Source of the DNA: Hyaloperonospora brassicae | Taxonomy: Eukaryota; Oomycota; Peronosporomycetes; Peronosporales; Peronosporaceae | Assembly (NCBI GenBank): GCA_947650285.1 | Contig: CANTFL010000137.1 | Span: forward strand, 434,001-498,000 | Length of the DNA stretch: 64,000 nucleotides | Reading direction: 5' to 3' | Shown here: one piece after another, positions 34,383 through 46,659 of the stretch | Position numbering within the stretch: the first letter of the stretch is position 1 | Layout: every line of letters starts with the position of its first letter | Made by a program: the position numbers and the translations under genes | Notes under the pieces: model-generated | The model's input: only the letters and a program-made list of their open reading frames with translations | Database searches by the model: none | What the model was told of the DNA's origin: nothing

Positions 34383-36846
34383 ATGGCGTACCGAGCCCCC
34401 AAATGGTGCGCTCGAGACCTCTTCATCTCCGCTCCACGCGCAACCACTGACCCCACACCCTCTCTGTGTCTTTGTCCATCTCTTTCTCTGTCTTCTGTGC
34501 TCGATTTCCATCAGGTCAGCGTCTCCTGTACATCGTAATCGCCACGCGAAGCTGCAGGTACACGAGGGAAGCGAAAGCGCAGAGCACTTTCCCGTTGGCG
34601 CCCAGTCGTGCTATGTGCTCGGCCGCAGTGAGGAGATGAGCGACATTCGGCTGCCCCATCCGTCCGTCTCTCGTCGACACGCAGTCGTCACGCACGACCA
34701 GCGCGGGCGCATTTGTCTCATGGACTTGGACTCGGCCCAGGGCACTTTTGTGAACGGCCAAGAGATCGCGCCACACAAACCTCGAGCGCTGCACGACGGT
34801 GACCGTATCACTTTGGGGGCCAGCTCCAAGACGTTTGTCTTTCGAAATGCAGTTGTTGACGATAAAGCAAAGGGGCAGGACGAGCGCGTGCTTCCAGGAG
34901 CAGCTAGTCGAAACCCTGAACTGCAGCAAATGATGCGCGAGATGCAGAGCTTTGGAAACAAGAAGAGACACAAGAAACACGACGATCGAGAGCTGTTGGT
35001 GGCCAGTGAGGCCAAAGCTGAGGAACGACAGAAGGTGGGGTCGTACCTGCTGCTATTGAGCTTTGATTGCAAGGAGACGACTGGCTGTATTGTGCGTACT
35101 TACTCTCTTGTGTTCGTGCCATGACCGTGTGTGTACTTGTGACAGAGACAAGCTGAGATCGCAGCGATGACTGCTCAAATGATGCAAACACCTGCTGAAG
35201 TTGCTACAAACGTTATTGCCTCGGAAGAGAAGCGAGTGCGAGACAATAGCGGCGAGGAAAGCAGCTCAGCAGAACATGAAAGCGAGGGTGACAACGAAGA
35301 TGACAATGACGTTGCCCTTCGATATGGCTTGCCCAAGTCTCACGAAGTTGTTCTTGAGAGCCACATCAAAGGACTTGCTTGCGTTGCTGTGGATCTGCCT
35401 GGCGCTAGGGTGGCCACCGGGTCCACAGATTACCACGTCAAGTTGTGGGACTTTGCAGGTATGGCACGTCACGTCCGCCCATTCCGTGATGTTGAGGTGG
35501 ACGAGGGCCACCCGGTTGTGGCTGTGAGCTACAGTCCTTCCGGAGATCGCTTGCTAGTGGTCACCGGATCATCGCAGCCAAAGGTAATTACACGTGAGGG
35601 AGTGGAGGAAGTGCAGTTTGCAAAGGGAGATATGTATGTTGTCGACATGGCTAACACCAATGGACACACGCACACAGCAACTGGTGGCCAATGGCATCCG
35701 AAAGTACGCGAGCAAATGATAACGAGCTCATTAGACGGTACAGTTCGATTGTGGAACCTCGAGGGTAAACAGACGTTCAACAAGCTCGTCAATACGTCCG
35801 TGTTCAAGTTGAAGGACCGCCGGGGTCGACGCTGCGGAGTAACAGCCTGCCGTTTCAACCCAGAAGGTGGGCTAATTGCAGGAGCCACCATGGACGGTCA
35901 AGTGCAGTGCATCGATCCGCGCAAGGCTTATGCTGGGGCTGCAATTGTTATTCGTGATGCACATGCGGACGGTGGGGGTGGTGTCGGCGTTTCTTCGATT
36001 CGATTTTCGCCTGACGGCAAATTGATGGCATCCCGATCCTGCTCGGACGACACTGTAAAGATCTGGGATATGCGTAAGACCAAGCAGAGTTTGAAGGTGT
36101 TCCATGGCATTGAGGGCGTCTTTGGGACATGCAATCTTGCTTTTAACCACAGCGGTACGGCCATCGCTGCTGGAACTTCTGTTCAGAAGGGCAAGGGCCT
36201 GCATGGACAAGTCTTGTTCCTGGATGTGCATACACCTGGCCTCCTGGAGCCCGTCGCCCGCATTGACATGAAGGAAGACGAAAGCGCAGTATGTGTGGAG
36301 TGGCACCACGGTATAAATCAGATATTTGTCGGCAGCTCTACGGGAGCTTGTCGAGTTCGGTATGACCCGCGACAAAGTACCAAGGGTGTTCTCTTGAGTG
36401 CTACAAAGAAGCTGAAGGCACAAGGCAATGACTCGGGAGTGCGCATTGACAGCGCCGGCAAAGTGTACACGCCGCACGCGCTACCTATGTATCGTGATGA
36501 TACTCCAGGGTCGCACAAGCGAAAATTCGAGAAAGTGCGTGCGGACCCAAAGAAATCTCATGCGCCCGAGAGGCCCATGACGGGTCCAGGCATGGGTGGT
36601 AAGATCAGCGGCAGTACTACTTTCACGCAGTACTTCATGAGTAGTCATATCAAGTCTTCGTTCCGAGAGGAAGATCCGCGACAGGCGATTTTGAAGTACG
36701 CGAAGGAGGCAGAAACGGATCCCCAATTCTTTGGGGCCGCTTACAGCAAGGAGAAGATGGACCCGCGCTACCAGCTTGCGAAGCAGACTGTTGAAGAGGA
36801 AAAGCTTGCAAGAGAGGAGGAAGATCGGCGACTATTGCAGCCATAG
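34383..36846 (+). CDS. FHA domain - WDR70 WD40 fusion protein
   Basis: Proposed exons 34383-34405, 34515-35034 and 35146-36846 (747 aa), with GT-AG introns of 109 and 111 bp that keep frame. Exon 1 gives MAYRAPKW, which matches the YxPPxW lead of NIPP1/kanadaptin-type FHA domains. The FHA core follows: YVLGRS, HPSVSRRHA and DSAQGTFVNG, with GR, SxxH and N residues for phosphothreonine binding. After a basic and acidic linker comes a WDR70-like WD40 propeller (GSTDYHVKLWDFAGM, SSLDGTVRLWNLEG, SCSDDTVKIWDMRK) and the WDR70 C-terminal tail (MTGPGMGGKISGSTTFTQY). Human WDR70 has no FHA domain as far as I know. WDR70 is nuclear and linked to histone H2B ubiquitination and DNA repair. The second intron is the key point: if it is not spliced, these are two genes. 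Confidence 0.85.
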
Positions 36847-37058
36847 GCAGCACGGTCGACAATGATCGAGTGCGCGAGTAACGAACATGCTGACGTCAAA
36901 GACGACGTTCACAAGTTGAATTCATGCGGTCTCGATCTCGCTATTGCTACAATGATGCACGGGCGCTCTTCGTATACGGTGGTGACCTGTTGCAACTTCT
37001 ACTGGGTCAAGACGCCGTGGCTGCTGGTGTACACAAATGGTTGGCACTGTTTGCATCG

Positions 37059-38024
37059 CTAGACCTGCAACTGTTTCTTATGTCGGTTGCACAGACCTCT
37101 GCACCGGGCGACACTCAAGCAATTGGCAGCGCTGCACTGCTGTGAAGAGTGCGTGGAGCATTTTCCTTGTCGCTGGGCACCCTTCTTGCACCCGGGGGCT
37201 GTACACAGCCTCCCACCTCCATGTGCTCGACACAAGCCTCCGCCCTGGCTGCTTGTCCCGCAGCCTTCGACTCGGCAGCGAGCGCCGCCACCGTGACGTT
37301 TGCACCGACGCAGGGTCTGCGCGCCACGCGTGCAGCCTTCGACCACACAGCGCCTGCCGCCTCCGTGTCGGATGCACTTTCCTTTGCTCTGCATTTTGGT
37401 GTTGCACCCGGCGACTGCACATTTGCCTTTGGACTTCTTGCACGCCACCAGCAGTTGCTGCTGTCGTTGCTGGAGCTGCTGGGGCTGCTGGGGCTTTGTT
37501 TGTTGGCTCTCGTCTTGTGGGGCGTCCATGTCTTCGAAGAGCGCAATCAATTCACGGGCGTCAACTTCATCCAGTAGAGGGACCTCGTTGGGCACGGCTG
37601 AAAGTGGGATATCGGAGTAGAGCAGCGCGAGTGACTTGATCCGGCAGTGTGATGGATCAAACATTGGCTCAGTTAATCGCTGGAGGTCGTGCGACACAAT
37701 GAGCTCTGCTGGACCAGCTAGCGGATCGACGCTCGTCAAGTGGAGTGGAAGGTCCAGCGATTCGGGTACCCATGGGAACTCGGGTGCTGACGACGGAGGA
37801 GAGGGGAACAACGGGTCCTCATGAGCTGCTGACGGGGGCATGAACGGATAGTCCATCGGGTCGTAGTCGTCGATCAACGACGCCGTATTCAGCGGCGACA
37901 GAAGCACGCCAGGGCTGGGTATCACCAAATTGAGCAGGGCCAACATGTCGCTGCCGCCTACGAAGTCTCCGAGTCGAGCGTTTGACCTGAGACCTTCAGG
38001 CAGGCTGTGGTGATAGATGTTCAT
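37059..38024 (-). CDS. WRKY19-like tandem zinc-finger protein
   Basis: Start chosen at ATG 38024 (MNIYHHSLPEG), since no ATG lies upstream in frame near it; 321 aa. The N-terminal half is acidic and Pro/Ser-rich, like an activation region. A Gln-rich stretch (QQTKPQQPQQLQQRQQQ) precedes five C-terminal units of the form CX4CX9-10CX2H, with HGGG after the first three (CIRHGGG, CKRHGGG, CRAHGGG). Such units are known from the C-terminus of plant WRKY19 and are frequent in oomycete proteins. It contains no WRKY domain. Probably nuclear and DNA-binding; targets unknown. It is convergent with the WDR70 gene, about 210 bp apart. Confidence 0.75.
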   Translation of the reverse strand: MNIYHHSLPEGLRSNARLGDFVGGSDMLALLNLVIPSPGVLLSPLNTASLIDDYDPMDYPFMPPSAAHEDPLFPSPPSSAPEFPWVPESLDLPLHLTSVDPLAGPAELIVSHDLQRLTEPMFDPSHCRIKSLALLYSDIPLSAVPNEVPLLDEVDARELIALFEDMDAPQDESQQTKPQQPQQLQQRQQQLLVACKKSKGKCAVAGCNTKMQSKGKCIRHGGGRRCVVEGCTRGAQTLRRCKRHGGGARCRVEGCGTSSQGGGLCRAHGGGRLCTAPGCKKGAQRQGKCSTHSSQQCSAANCLSVARCRGLCNRHKKQLQV

Positions 38025-41000
38025 CGCAACGGGTCTAGTTGTGGTCGTAAGAGAGGGGGATTTCCAAAGTGAGCTAGGAGTGTGCAACGAACGGGGAGCT
38101 GCTCCGAATAGCAAAAGGTGCGAGCAGTCATAGCGGAGGGTTGAGGCGCGAGTGGCCAAGTGGCAGGAGCCACAGATCAAGACAGATATGGACAATGTGC
38201 GACAACTGATGGACACAGAAACGGGTGAGCGAGTTTATGGTGCCCAGGCATCTAGTCTCTCATCTCACACGAGCGAGCAGCTACAGAGACAACGACGCTT
38301 CAAGTGGAGCAGTACAGGGCTCTGGATTGAACTAGCGCCTACACGACGGACATCGTGGTCAACAACAACAACGGAGAAGCGTCTCTTTCAATCAAGTTCA
38401 AGCCCACATGTATGCAATGGATTGCGTCTCCATTGAAGGCGTGCGGTTGTCGAGGGTCGGTCGGTGAGCAGCCAGTTCGACTGATACGCTGGCGCCAGCA
38501 TTCGTTGCAATAGGTCTGACGTGCCAACAAGAGTACAGTAAAGTACTCGGAAGGGTCCCTCTCGTTCTTCCTTCGCGTACTTGTCGGGTACAGTCGACGG
38601 CCTGATACACGACATTCCGCTACCCTCCATGTCAGGTCACTCGTTAGCCGTTTGCCGTGATACCGCAGTGCAAACACAGACGTCGACGCCGCATTCGCCG
38701 ACACGACGAGACCACTATCCTGTTCGTTTCTCAACTTGACCGATGTCCATAGCGTTCAGGCGGTGAGTTGCTGCCATTGTCTTGGCAGTCCAAATGTCCT
38801 TTCGCGCGTCCTTTCCCAACGCAAACCCAATTTGTCGAACAGTGGGTGTCCATTCACAGGATAGGCGAGTGCATTGGCAAGGACCACGAGGTCCACGCCG
38901 CTAGAAAAGAGCTGTGAGGTACGAACGAATGGTACCCTGTGAGTTCGTTTGACCTCTACTTGCTCGTCAACAAGACGTCGATGTCCGATGAATGGCGTGG
39001 TTCAACACGCGACGAGATGGAGTACGTGTGTTGTAGCCTTCTCTTGATCCACGCGCTGTCTTCTCCGCTTTTGATTGACCACAATTGTCACACGTGGCTG
39101 CAGCTTTTCGACGCAGATGCTTCTCGTTCTTCCTACACATCTTCGTATCGTTTATTTTGTAGCGAAGGTAACGTCCGCAACATATTACGAGCCCTGCAAC
39201 AGCCTCAGTCTCAGGCATCCGTAAAACACGGACGTGGTACGATTGAGCTTATTCAGGTGCTACTTTTCGTAGCTGAGGGCTACCACAGCACGCGTGCTTC
39301 GAGCCCAATGTCCACGGCGAAAGTCACAATTGGCGGTGCTATTGTTCCACTGTTCTGCCGCTCGGTCAATCGCTTTCTATCGGCACGAGGTCAACTTCGG
39401 TCGTTGAAGCGATTTACGGGCGGCCACGCAAGACGGTGCTAGTGCTTTGGTCTTGCTGGACTCTCGACTGTGCGACGTAGATATATGAGTGCGCTGGGAC
39501 AGCATATGGAAGCGGCAACTACGGTCCGTCGCATCGGAGATGACACACGGAGAAGAACAAGCCATATGCATAACCGGGCTTGACAACTACTGCGGGAATG
39601 ACACCCTAGTTGTTGTCATGTATCAAAGACCTGACCCGGCAGGTGACGGATCGATCTCTCCATATTTATGTTCGAGAAGCCCGTCAAGCAGACAGAACAG
39701 TTGCATCTGTTGCTGCCAAATGGAGATCCCATTCGTCGTCGATACAGACAGTTCTTGACTGGTATTTTCTGTCATGTCGGACCAGCTTTACCATTGTGCC
39801 ATCGTGTTTTGCAGACGACGGCGTCGCGTTAGCACCGATGATGCCACGACCGCTGGCGGATTCACAAACGTGTGTTTGTCAATAGATATCTCTCGACAAG
39901 AACGAGACACTGTGAGAAGCGCGCAAGATCCTCTGTACACAAAGCTGTGGAGTGATCGTGCAACAGCTAAATGCTCCCGAGCTGACGTGTGCACTGGAAA
40001 CATCGTCAGCATTTCCACATCACAGCAACGTCACGTCGGCGTTGTGCACTTATCTGCGGGCGCTCGTTTACCGGAACGCGCTACGTTTTGTTTTTCAGGC
40101 GCGAAAGCTGCAGACATTATTGCTACTTTCCGGCACTTTCGGCGGAGTACCTAGCGGTGACTCCGAACCCTCCAAGCGCGCGTTCCGGAAATTGCAATGG
40201 AAGGCCGCTCCAGCGTCGCGCTCAATTGCAGCGTTGTGTCCTCTGTGGTTGTCAACACTGATATCATTCCAACTCAGCTGAACGCAGCGAAACTGCGCCA
40301 GGGATGGGAATACGGTATCAGTGATACGTTCTCAAGCTACGCTGCTAAGCCTGTCCAGCCGCGGTCCCGTCTTCTATCGTACCCTACGACTTACATTGCA
40401 CCGTGATTATCCCACGAACCTGCGGTAGCCATACAATTGCACTCGCTGCAAGTCGTGGCGCTCTGTATAGAGCTATGGAGTTGCTTGTCTGTGCTCTGGC
40501 ATTAAGTATCGTTGCCAGCCATACCTCTGCTTCGTCACGAGCGTGAAAACATCTACCTCTGCATCAAGGAATGCTGCTCTCAGCGGAGCTATGTTGTCCA
40601 TTACACATCCACCTCGGAAGTTTCACATGTACGCACGAGGTGCACTACATACAGAGCGTTCTGTCGAGGTTACACAAGTTGACGTATAAGAAATTAAGCA
40701 CGGAAGCGCCACATCCGTCAACTCGGGGTAGCGACAATGATACTTCCTACACACTCGCAAGGGACATTATCGCCACGCGCAGTCAAGCGTGTTCCAAACA
40801 CCTCTGCATCGACTCTTGTCCAACACGTCGAACGAAAAGACCACAACACGAACGGAATGGCCAACTCACACGACAAGTCTGATTTCCGTCAGGTAAAGTG
40901 CACCGCTGGTACATTCGCTTTACAATTCTGCTGTCCATGCGTTGGGTCTCAATCGACGTTAGCAACGCGCAAACTACCGTTTGTTGCACGCTCAATGCAC

Positions 41001-41437
41001 TGTCGTTTCCCACACTCAATCACATGCATGCCACCACTTTGCTTACCTATACTCGATCGAAACAGCGCATCTGATTGCTCAAGAACCACAAGTCGTTTGC
41101 GCCAAAAGAAGTGCTGCTGCTGTAAAGTGCTCCATTGCTCAAAAGCTGCAATCGAAATAAAGTCGCATGCGGACATCGAATCGTCCGCGCGCTATTCGTC
41201 GTACACTTTCTGCCACACCCAAGCGCACTGTTGTGCAACGTGGCTTCGTCGTCGTGCAATTGTCACGATCGCGCGAACAAGCAGTAAATCGATAGTACTG
41301 TATCTACAACAGTATACTGTACCCTCTCCTATCGCGTCACAATACACTACAGTACGTATGCACCACAAAACAACAACAACAGCTACTACAGTACTACTCC
41401 ACGCGTCTCACAGTCACATATCCATCGCCCCAGGCAG
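38025..41437. other. 3.4 kb without a recognised gene
   Basis: The plus strand holds broken open frames (38982-39442, 39489-39758, 39774-40154) that may be the remains of one gene, but no domain is evident. The minus strand has a short frame with CDNCGQ near 39100. Bases just before 41438 probably hold the ALG3 promoter and contain CA- and CAACAACAACA-rich sequence. Confidence 0.4.
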
Positions 41438-43281
41438 ATGGCTCGCAAGGCAAAGACGACGTCGACGATGGTGCGAGCCACTCGCATCAATAAGGACGTC
41501 AAGACGACGCTCGCGCACAGTCGCGTGCTGTCGTTCCTCTACGACTTCATGTGGAGCTACCGCTACTTCCCGCAGCTCGCCTGTCTACTCCTGCTCGTCG
41601 AGGCGGGTGTGGGCTACCTGATCATCCAGAACGTGCCCTGTACGTTGATGCGCCGCTACTGAACCCACTCCACTCCAAATCCATACTAGAAGACCTATAA
41701 GACCTCATTGCCGCTTGTTGTTGTGTACTGTGTGCAGATACGGAGATTGACTGGTCCACGTACATGCAGCAAGTGGAGCTGTTCAAGCGCGGCGAGCGCG
41801 ACTACCTCAACATTGGCGGCGACACTGGACCGCTCGTGTACCCGGCGGGGTTCGTCTACCTCTTTTCGTTCCTGCACTCGGTCACGGACGACGGTCAAAA
41901 TATCCGGCGGGCCCAGTACATCTTTCTAGGGTTCTACCTCGTGACAATTGCCACCGTGCTGGCGATCTACTACCGCGCACGCGTCCTGCCGCCCTGGGCC
42001 ACCGTCTTCTTGTGCATATCGAAGCGTCTGCACTCGATCTACATGTTGCGCATGTTCAACGACGGCGTGGCGATGATGCTGCTGTTCCTTGCTGTGTACT
42101 TGTTTGCACGCCAACGCTGGCGCTGGGGCTGTGTGCTCTTCAGTCTCGCAGTGTCGATCAAGATGAACGTCTTGCTGTTCGCACCGGCACTGTTCTTCTT
42201 GTTGCTGCAGTCGTGTGGTATTCTGCGCACGGCGTGGTACTTATTGGTCTGCGCAGCTATTCAGGTTGCGTTGGGCTACCCGTTCCTCAAGCACAACTGG
42301 TGGGGCTACGTGAACAGAGCGTTTGACCTCAGCCGCGTGTTTGCGTTCAAGTGGACGGTCAATTGGCGGTTCCTGGACGAAGCAACGTTCGTGTCGGGCG
42401 GATTCGCACTGCTGTTGCTACTGGGGCACGTGTTCTTCATGGTACTGCTTCTCGACAAGCACTTTCACATCGTGGGCACGATCCGCGCGGTGATGATGAA
42501 GCCGTTCGCTGTCTACGAGCCATTCCCCATCCAGAGTGAGATCGTCGTGACGTCGCTCTTCGTCATGAACTTTGTCGGCGTCGTCTTCTCGCGCACGCTG
42601 CACTACCAATTCTACGCATGGTACTACCCGACGCTGCCGTACCTGCTGTGGTGTTCCGACCTCCCGCTGCTGCTCAAGATGGCGGCGCTGCTGAACAACG
42701 AGTACGCGTTCAACACGTTCCCGTCGACCACCATGAGCTCGATCATGCTGCAGCTCACCAACCTGTTCCTGCTCATCACGCTGTACCTGAACCAGAAGTC
42801 GAACTCGTTCGTGCCGTACCTGGACGCCGAGTCGCGGCTCAAGCTGACCGCCTTCGTGAACGAAGAGTGCTTCGACGGCGCGCGTCAGCTCGCGCTGTAC
42901 TACGGCAGCGTGACGGAGAATCTGGCCGACGGGGCGCGAGTCGCGTCCATTGACGAGCACGAGGTGGTGCTGTCGCTGCCCACGATGAAGCTGACGCTCG
43001 CAGTGGGCTTTGGGAGTAGCGGACCGGTCACGGGCGAGGGCTACGGCCGTCAGGTGCTGACGGAGATGCTGCGTGAGGCGGGCGCGGGCCTTCGGGCCGG
43101 CAACACGATGGGCAAACTCATCAGCCGCGAGTACACGAAGGAGAAGGAGCTCGAGCGGCTCGTGAACGCGCTGGACGAGCCGCACGAGCGGACGGACGCG
43201 CGCCAGTCGCTGCGGCAGCGGACGACCGCGACAACAGTGACGACGACGACGACGTCGACGATGACGACGACGAGCGTGTAA
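41438..43281 (+). CDS. ALG3: Dol-P-Man:Man5GlcNAc2-PP-Dol alpha-1,3-mannosyltransferase
   Basis: Exons 41438-41639 and 41738-43281, intron 98 bp (GTACGT...TGTGCAG), 581 aa. The enzyme adds the sixth mannose, from dolichyl-P-mannose, to the lipid-linked N-glycan precursor inside the ER. Family hallmarks: PYTEIDWSTYMQQVE across the splice junction, GDTGPLVYPAGFVY, HSIYMLRMFNDG, KMNVLLFAPAL, GYPFLKHNWWGYVNRAFDLSR, FKWTVNWRFL and FSRTLHYQFYAWYYPTLPYLLW, with about ten hydrophobic membrane segments. ALG3 is usually about 440 aa. Here about 150 extra residues follow the last membrane segment and end in a Thr-rich tail. The 3' two thirds are duplicated in IR3. Confidence 0.92.
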
Positions 43282-45385
43282 TCGAATACCTCTGTCACGT
43301 GTTTCGTGTTGTGCCCTTTATTACCTGTGAGACTGTATATATGTACCCGTCCTCCTCCGAGTGGCTGCCCAGCGTCCAGGACCCATGACGGTGGCTTTGG
43401 CCTTCGAGGGCGACGACGGCGCGCGCGCCATGGAGACGCAGGTGCAGGTCCACGAGAGCGACGGCGTGCGCGCGCGGGACGTCGACGTGTGCGCGTACTT
43501 TGACGTTGCGCGCACCGTGGAGCAGATCCGTCGCGGCGGCTACACGACAGTGGCGCTGCAGTTTCCCGACTCGCTGCTGCCGGACGCCCGAGAGGTTCAG
43601 AAGGAGCTAAAGGAGCGCCTGAGTGGCCAATGGGAGCGCGTGTTTGTGCTCGGGGACACGTCGTACGGCAGCTGCTGCGTGGACGAAGTGGCGGCGCAGC
43701 ATCTCGTCGCGGACTGCATTGTGCACTACGGCCGCTCGTGTCTAAGGTGCCGACTGCTGTCAATGTGTAAAGGCAGAGGGCGGATGGGTGGAACGAGTCC
43801 GTGTTGTAGGTTGGACGCGTGACGTTACTGTTGATAACGTTGTTGTTGTTGTTGTTGTGGGTATGTAGCACGACGACCAAAATTCCAGTGATCTACGTGT
43901 TTGGCAACGCGCCGATCGAAGTCGATGTCTGCGTGCAACAGTTGAGCGAGCAGATTGTGGCTGTGGATACGAAAAAGGTGTTGGTGCTGCTGTATGAGCC
44001 GCGCTATCACCATGCAAGTCGTGCTGTCTTCGAAGGACTTGAGACGAAATGCGGCGATCGGAAGCTGGTGTTTGGCACCATGAAGACTTTCTACGACCCG
44101 ATGGAGGAGGCACAAAAGGGTGAGACGGTGAGTGACGATAGCAATGCTTCGCTGTCAGTGCTCCACATAGGAGGACAGGAGATTGTCGTGCACTCAGAGA
44201 CTACCGAAATCACTCCGGAAACGTTTGCGCTGCTGTATATCGGAGCCGAGTCGGCACATCTCACTAGTATTCTGATGCGACACAGCACTGTGGATTGCTT
44301 CTCGTACAACCCTGAGATGATGTCGACTCGCAAGGAGGGCGCATCTGTCAACCGTGCGCTCATGAGACGGTAGGCTTTTGGTTTCTTCGGGGTACAAGGA
44401 TGATACGGTAATACTTACGTGCTGCTTGATTGGTAGTTTCTTCCTTGTCCAGCAAGCCAAGGAGGCACGAATTTACGGTATTTTAATGGGCACGCTTGGT
44501 GTCAACAAGTATCTCGACGTGGTGCATGGTCTCCAGAACCTGATTAAAAAGTGAGAGTCCGCAAGGTATATTGGGGCAGTGAATCGTGGCTGTGCTGGTA
44601 TACTAACAAACGGTTTTGCACGTACGCGCGTTTCAGAAGTGGACGTAAGTCTTACCTGTTCGTCGTGGGTAAAGTCAATGTGCCCAAACTCGCAAACTTC
44701 GCCGAGATCGACGCTTTTGTGCTTGTGGCATGTCAGCAAAACACGTTGATGGACAGCAAGGAGTTCTACAAGCCCATCGTGACGCCGTACGAGCTGCAGC
44801 TTGCGTTGTCATCCACCGAAGAGTGGGATGGCCATTACAAGACGGACTTTCGCGAGGTAATACCAGCACTCGAGCACGCGGTGCGGAGCGTGGAACAGCT
44901 TTCTGGCCGAGACGAAGACGAGAACGCCGACAAACCTTTTTTCTCACTGGTTTCTGGGACATACAAAACGTTATCACGGACAACGGCAGCTGGCCGTGCG
45001 ACTACTGCTCACGCCCTCACAGCATCTGCTGAAGAGCCCGACGCATCAAGTGCGCTGCAGGTCAAGAACGAACGCAAGGAGCTTACGATGTATCACAGTG
45101 AGGCTGGTGACTATTTGGCTACACGTGAATACCAAGGTTTGGACCCACGCATTGGTAAGACGCTTGCACACGCTGCTACTGAAGGCAGCACAGGCATCGC
45201 GCGGGGATACACGCATGAAATGGAATAGAGATTTACAACACGCAGAAAGCTATTGCACAATTGGGCTGCCCACCCAGTCCGTGTGCGAGTCGAAAAGGAG
45301 GTTCTCGGTGCCGTTGTTTTCTTGCCCTACGTTGTCGATGCACGATGCGAGTGACCGACCTTCTTGTGTCGAATACATCCCTGAG
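42029..45385 (+). repeat. Left arm of inverted repeat IR3
   Basis: Holds the 3' part of ALG3 and all of DPH2. Pairs with the right arm at constant offset, 91897-i before about 43840 and 91888-i after it. The 9-bp step is a change in a GTT/AAC trinucleotide run in DPH2 intron 1. Few substitutions. Confidence 0.95.
43385..45228 (+). CDS. DPH2: Diphthamide biosynthesis protein 2
   Basis: Exons 43385-43746, 43869-44369, 44437-44550 and 44637-45228 (522 aa); all introns GT-AG and in phase. The ATG at 43385 (MTVALAFEG) is the first usable start. With DPH1, DPH2 transfers the 3-amino-3-carboxypropyl group from S-adenosylmethionine to the histidine of elongation factor 2, the first step of diphthamide synthesis in the cytosol. 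Hallmarks: VALQFPDSLLPD, LGDTSYGSCCVDEVAAQH (a cysteine site of the iron-sulfur family), IVHYGRSCLS, MGTLGVNKYLDVV and SYLFVVGKVNVPKLANF. Length fits the family. Intron 1 holds a trinucleotide run before the acceptor. It starts about 100 bp after ALG3. Confidence 0.93.
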
Positions 45386-46502
45386 TAATGAAGTACTTGA
45401 CGCTTTTATGTTTCTCAGATTGTACATGTGTTTAATAAATATTTTAAGCTTTATTTACACCGAATTCCATCGGAGTCGTGAAGTCAACCTTTCGACAGCG
45501 GATGTTGTTGCCACTTGATGAGTTGAATAAAAAGAGGAATACCCAACTAAACGGAGCGCTTTGTTGGTGAGCTGCATTTGATATAATTATTATGTAAACA
45601 GAGTACATTTTATGCCTTGCTTAGTCTGTGATACACTTCAATCATGAATGTCAACACCAGCTCACCACTCGTCGCGCGTTATCTATACTGATTGGTGGTT
45701 TTAGTGGCGGACATCATCGATTACAGCAGTTGGTGAGTAGTGTTCCATCAACTACAAAGAGTACTGTCCACAAAAAGAGTAATCGTGTTGACATGTTGGT
45801 ATGGGTAAGTAATGTCAACATTATGCAACAGGGTCACCTGTTACAATCAAAGCGAATGATAGAGCAACATGGATTGTTGCTGCGTCCCGTGCAGCAGTAG
45901 AAGATGCCGTAGTGCTCGTCTGATTTATCTTGCGATGTCGTACCGAAATACCGGATGCTGTTATAAATGTAGTCGCCTGAAGCGTAAGCAATAACAAGAG
46001 ATCACTAAAGTCAAAAGGCTAAATAAATGAAACCAATGTATGACTGAAGCCAGAGTCAATTGTAACTATTTACTTCGCTCTTCCTCTAGCACAAAAAACC
46101 ACTTTGCTCCACTGGGGGTCACTTGCGTGGAAACAAGCATCATCTCGACGCCGCTGTAAATAGTCGTAACAAGAGACTTCTGCATGGGACCATTGCGACC
46201 AATCTCATATAGTCACGAAGTAGCATACACACTACACGTGGGTCATGCATACTCGAATAATGGTTTGTGACATTGGCGTGTCATGGAAAATGCGAATAGT
46301 GCTGGACCGGCCATCAACTATCCTCGAGTAGCAAACAGAAGTAACGCCATCGTCCCAACTGGCAGATCTCAATACTTCTTTCTTTTATATGAATTTGCCC
46401 CACATTTGCATGGCAGGATACGCTATGGATCAAGTAGCAGGCGCATCGAGCATAGTTCGACTTGCCGACATTGACCGGGCATGTAAATTCTTGAACCGGT
46501 AT
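45386..46502. other. Spacer of IR3
   Basis: 1.1 kb of unique sequence between two converging DPH2 copies; it probably holds 3' ends of transcripts. No gene recognised. Confidence 0.5.
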
Positions 46503-46659
46503 CTCAGGGATGTATTCGACACAAGAAGGTCGGTCACTCGCATCGTGCATCGACAACGTAGGGCAAGAAAACAACGGCACCGAGAACCTCCTTTTCGACT
46601 CGCACACGGACTGGGTGGGCAGCCCAATTGTGCAATAGCTTTCTGCGTGTTGTAAATCT

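Noticed and set aside
34516..35072. Minus-strand frames of ~150 codons opposite the FHA exon
   Set aside because: The plus strand has a clear FHA domain; the minus frames have no motif.
40737..41621. 294-codon plus-strand frame ahead of and into ALG3 exon 1
   Set aside because: Low-complexity Ser/Arg/Cys sequence without motifs, and it overlaps ALG3 exon 1 in another frame.
43050..43880. 276-codon minus-strand open frame over the ALG3/DPH2 junction
   Set aside because: It covers two well-supported plus-strand genes, is GC-rich and Arg/Pro/Ser-biased, and has no domain; it is a shadow frame. The same holds for its copy at 48008-48847 and for the frames at 42418-43185 and 48712-49479.
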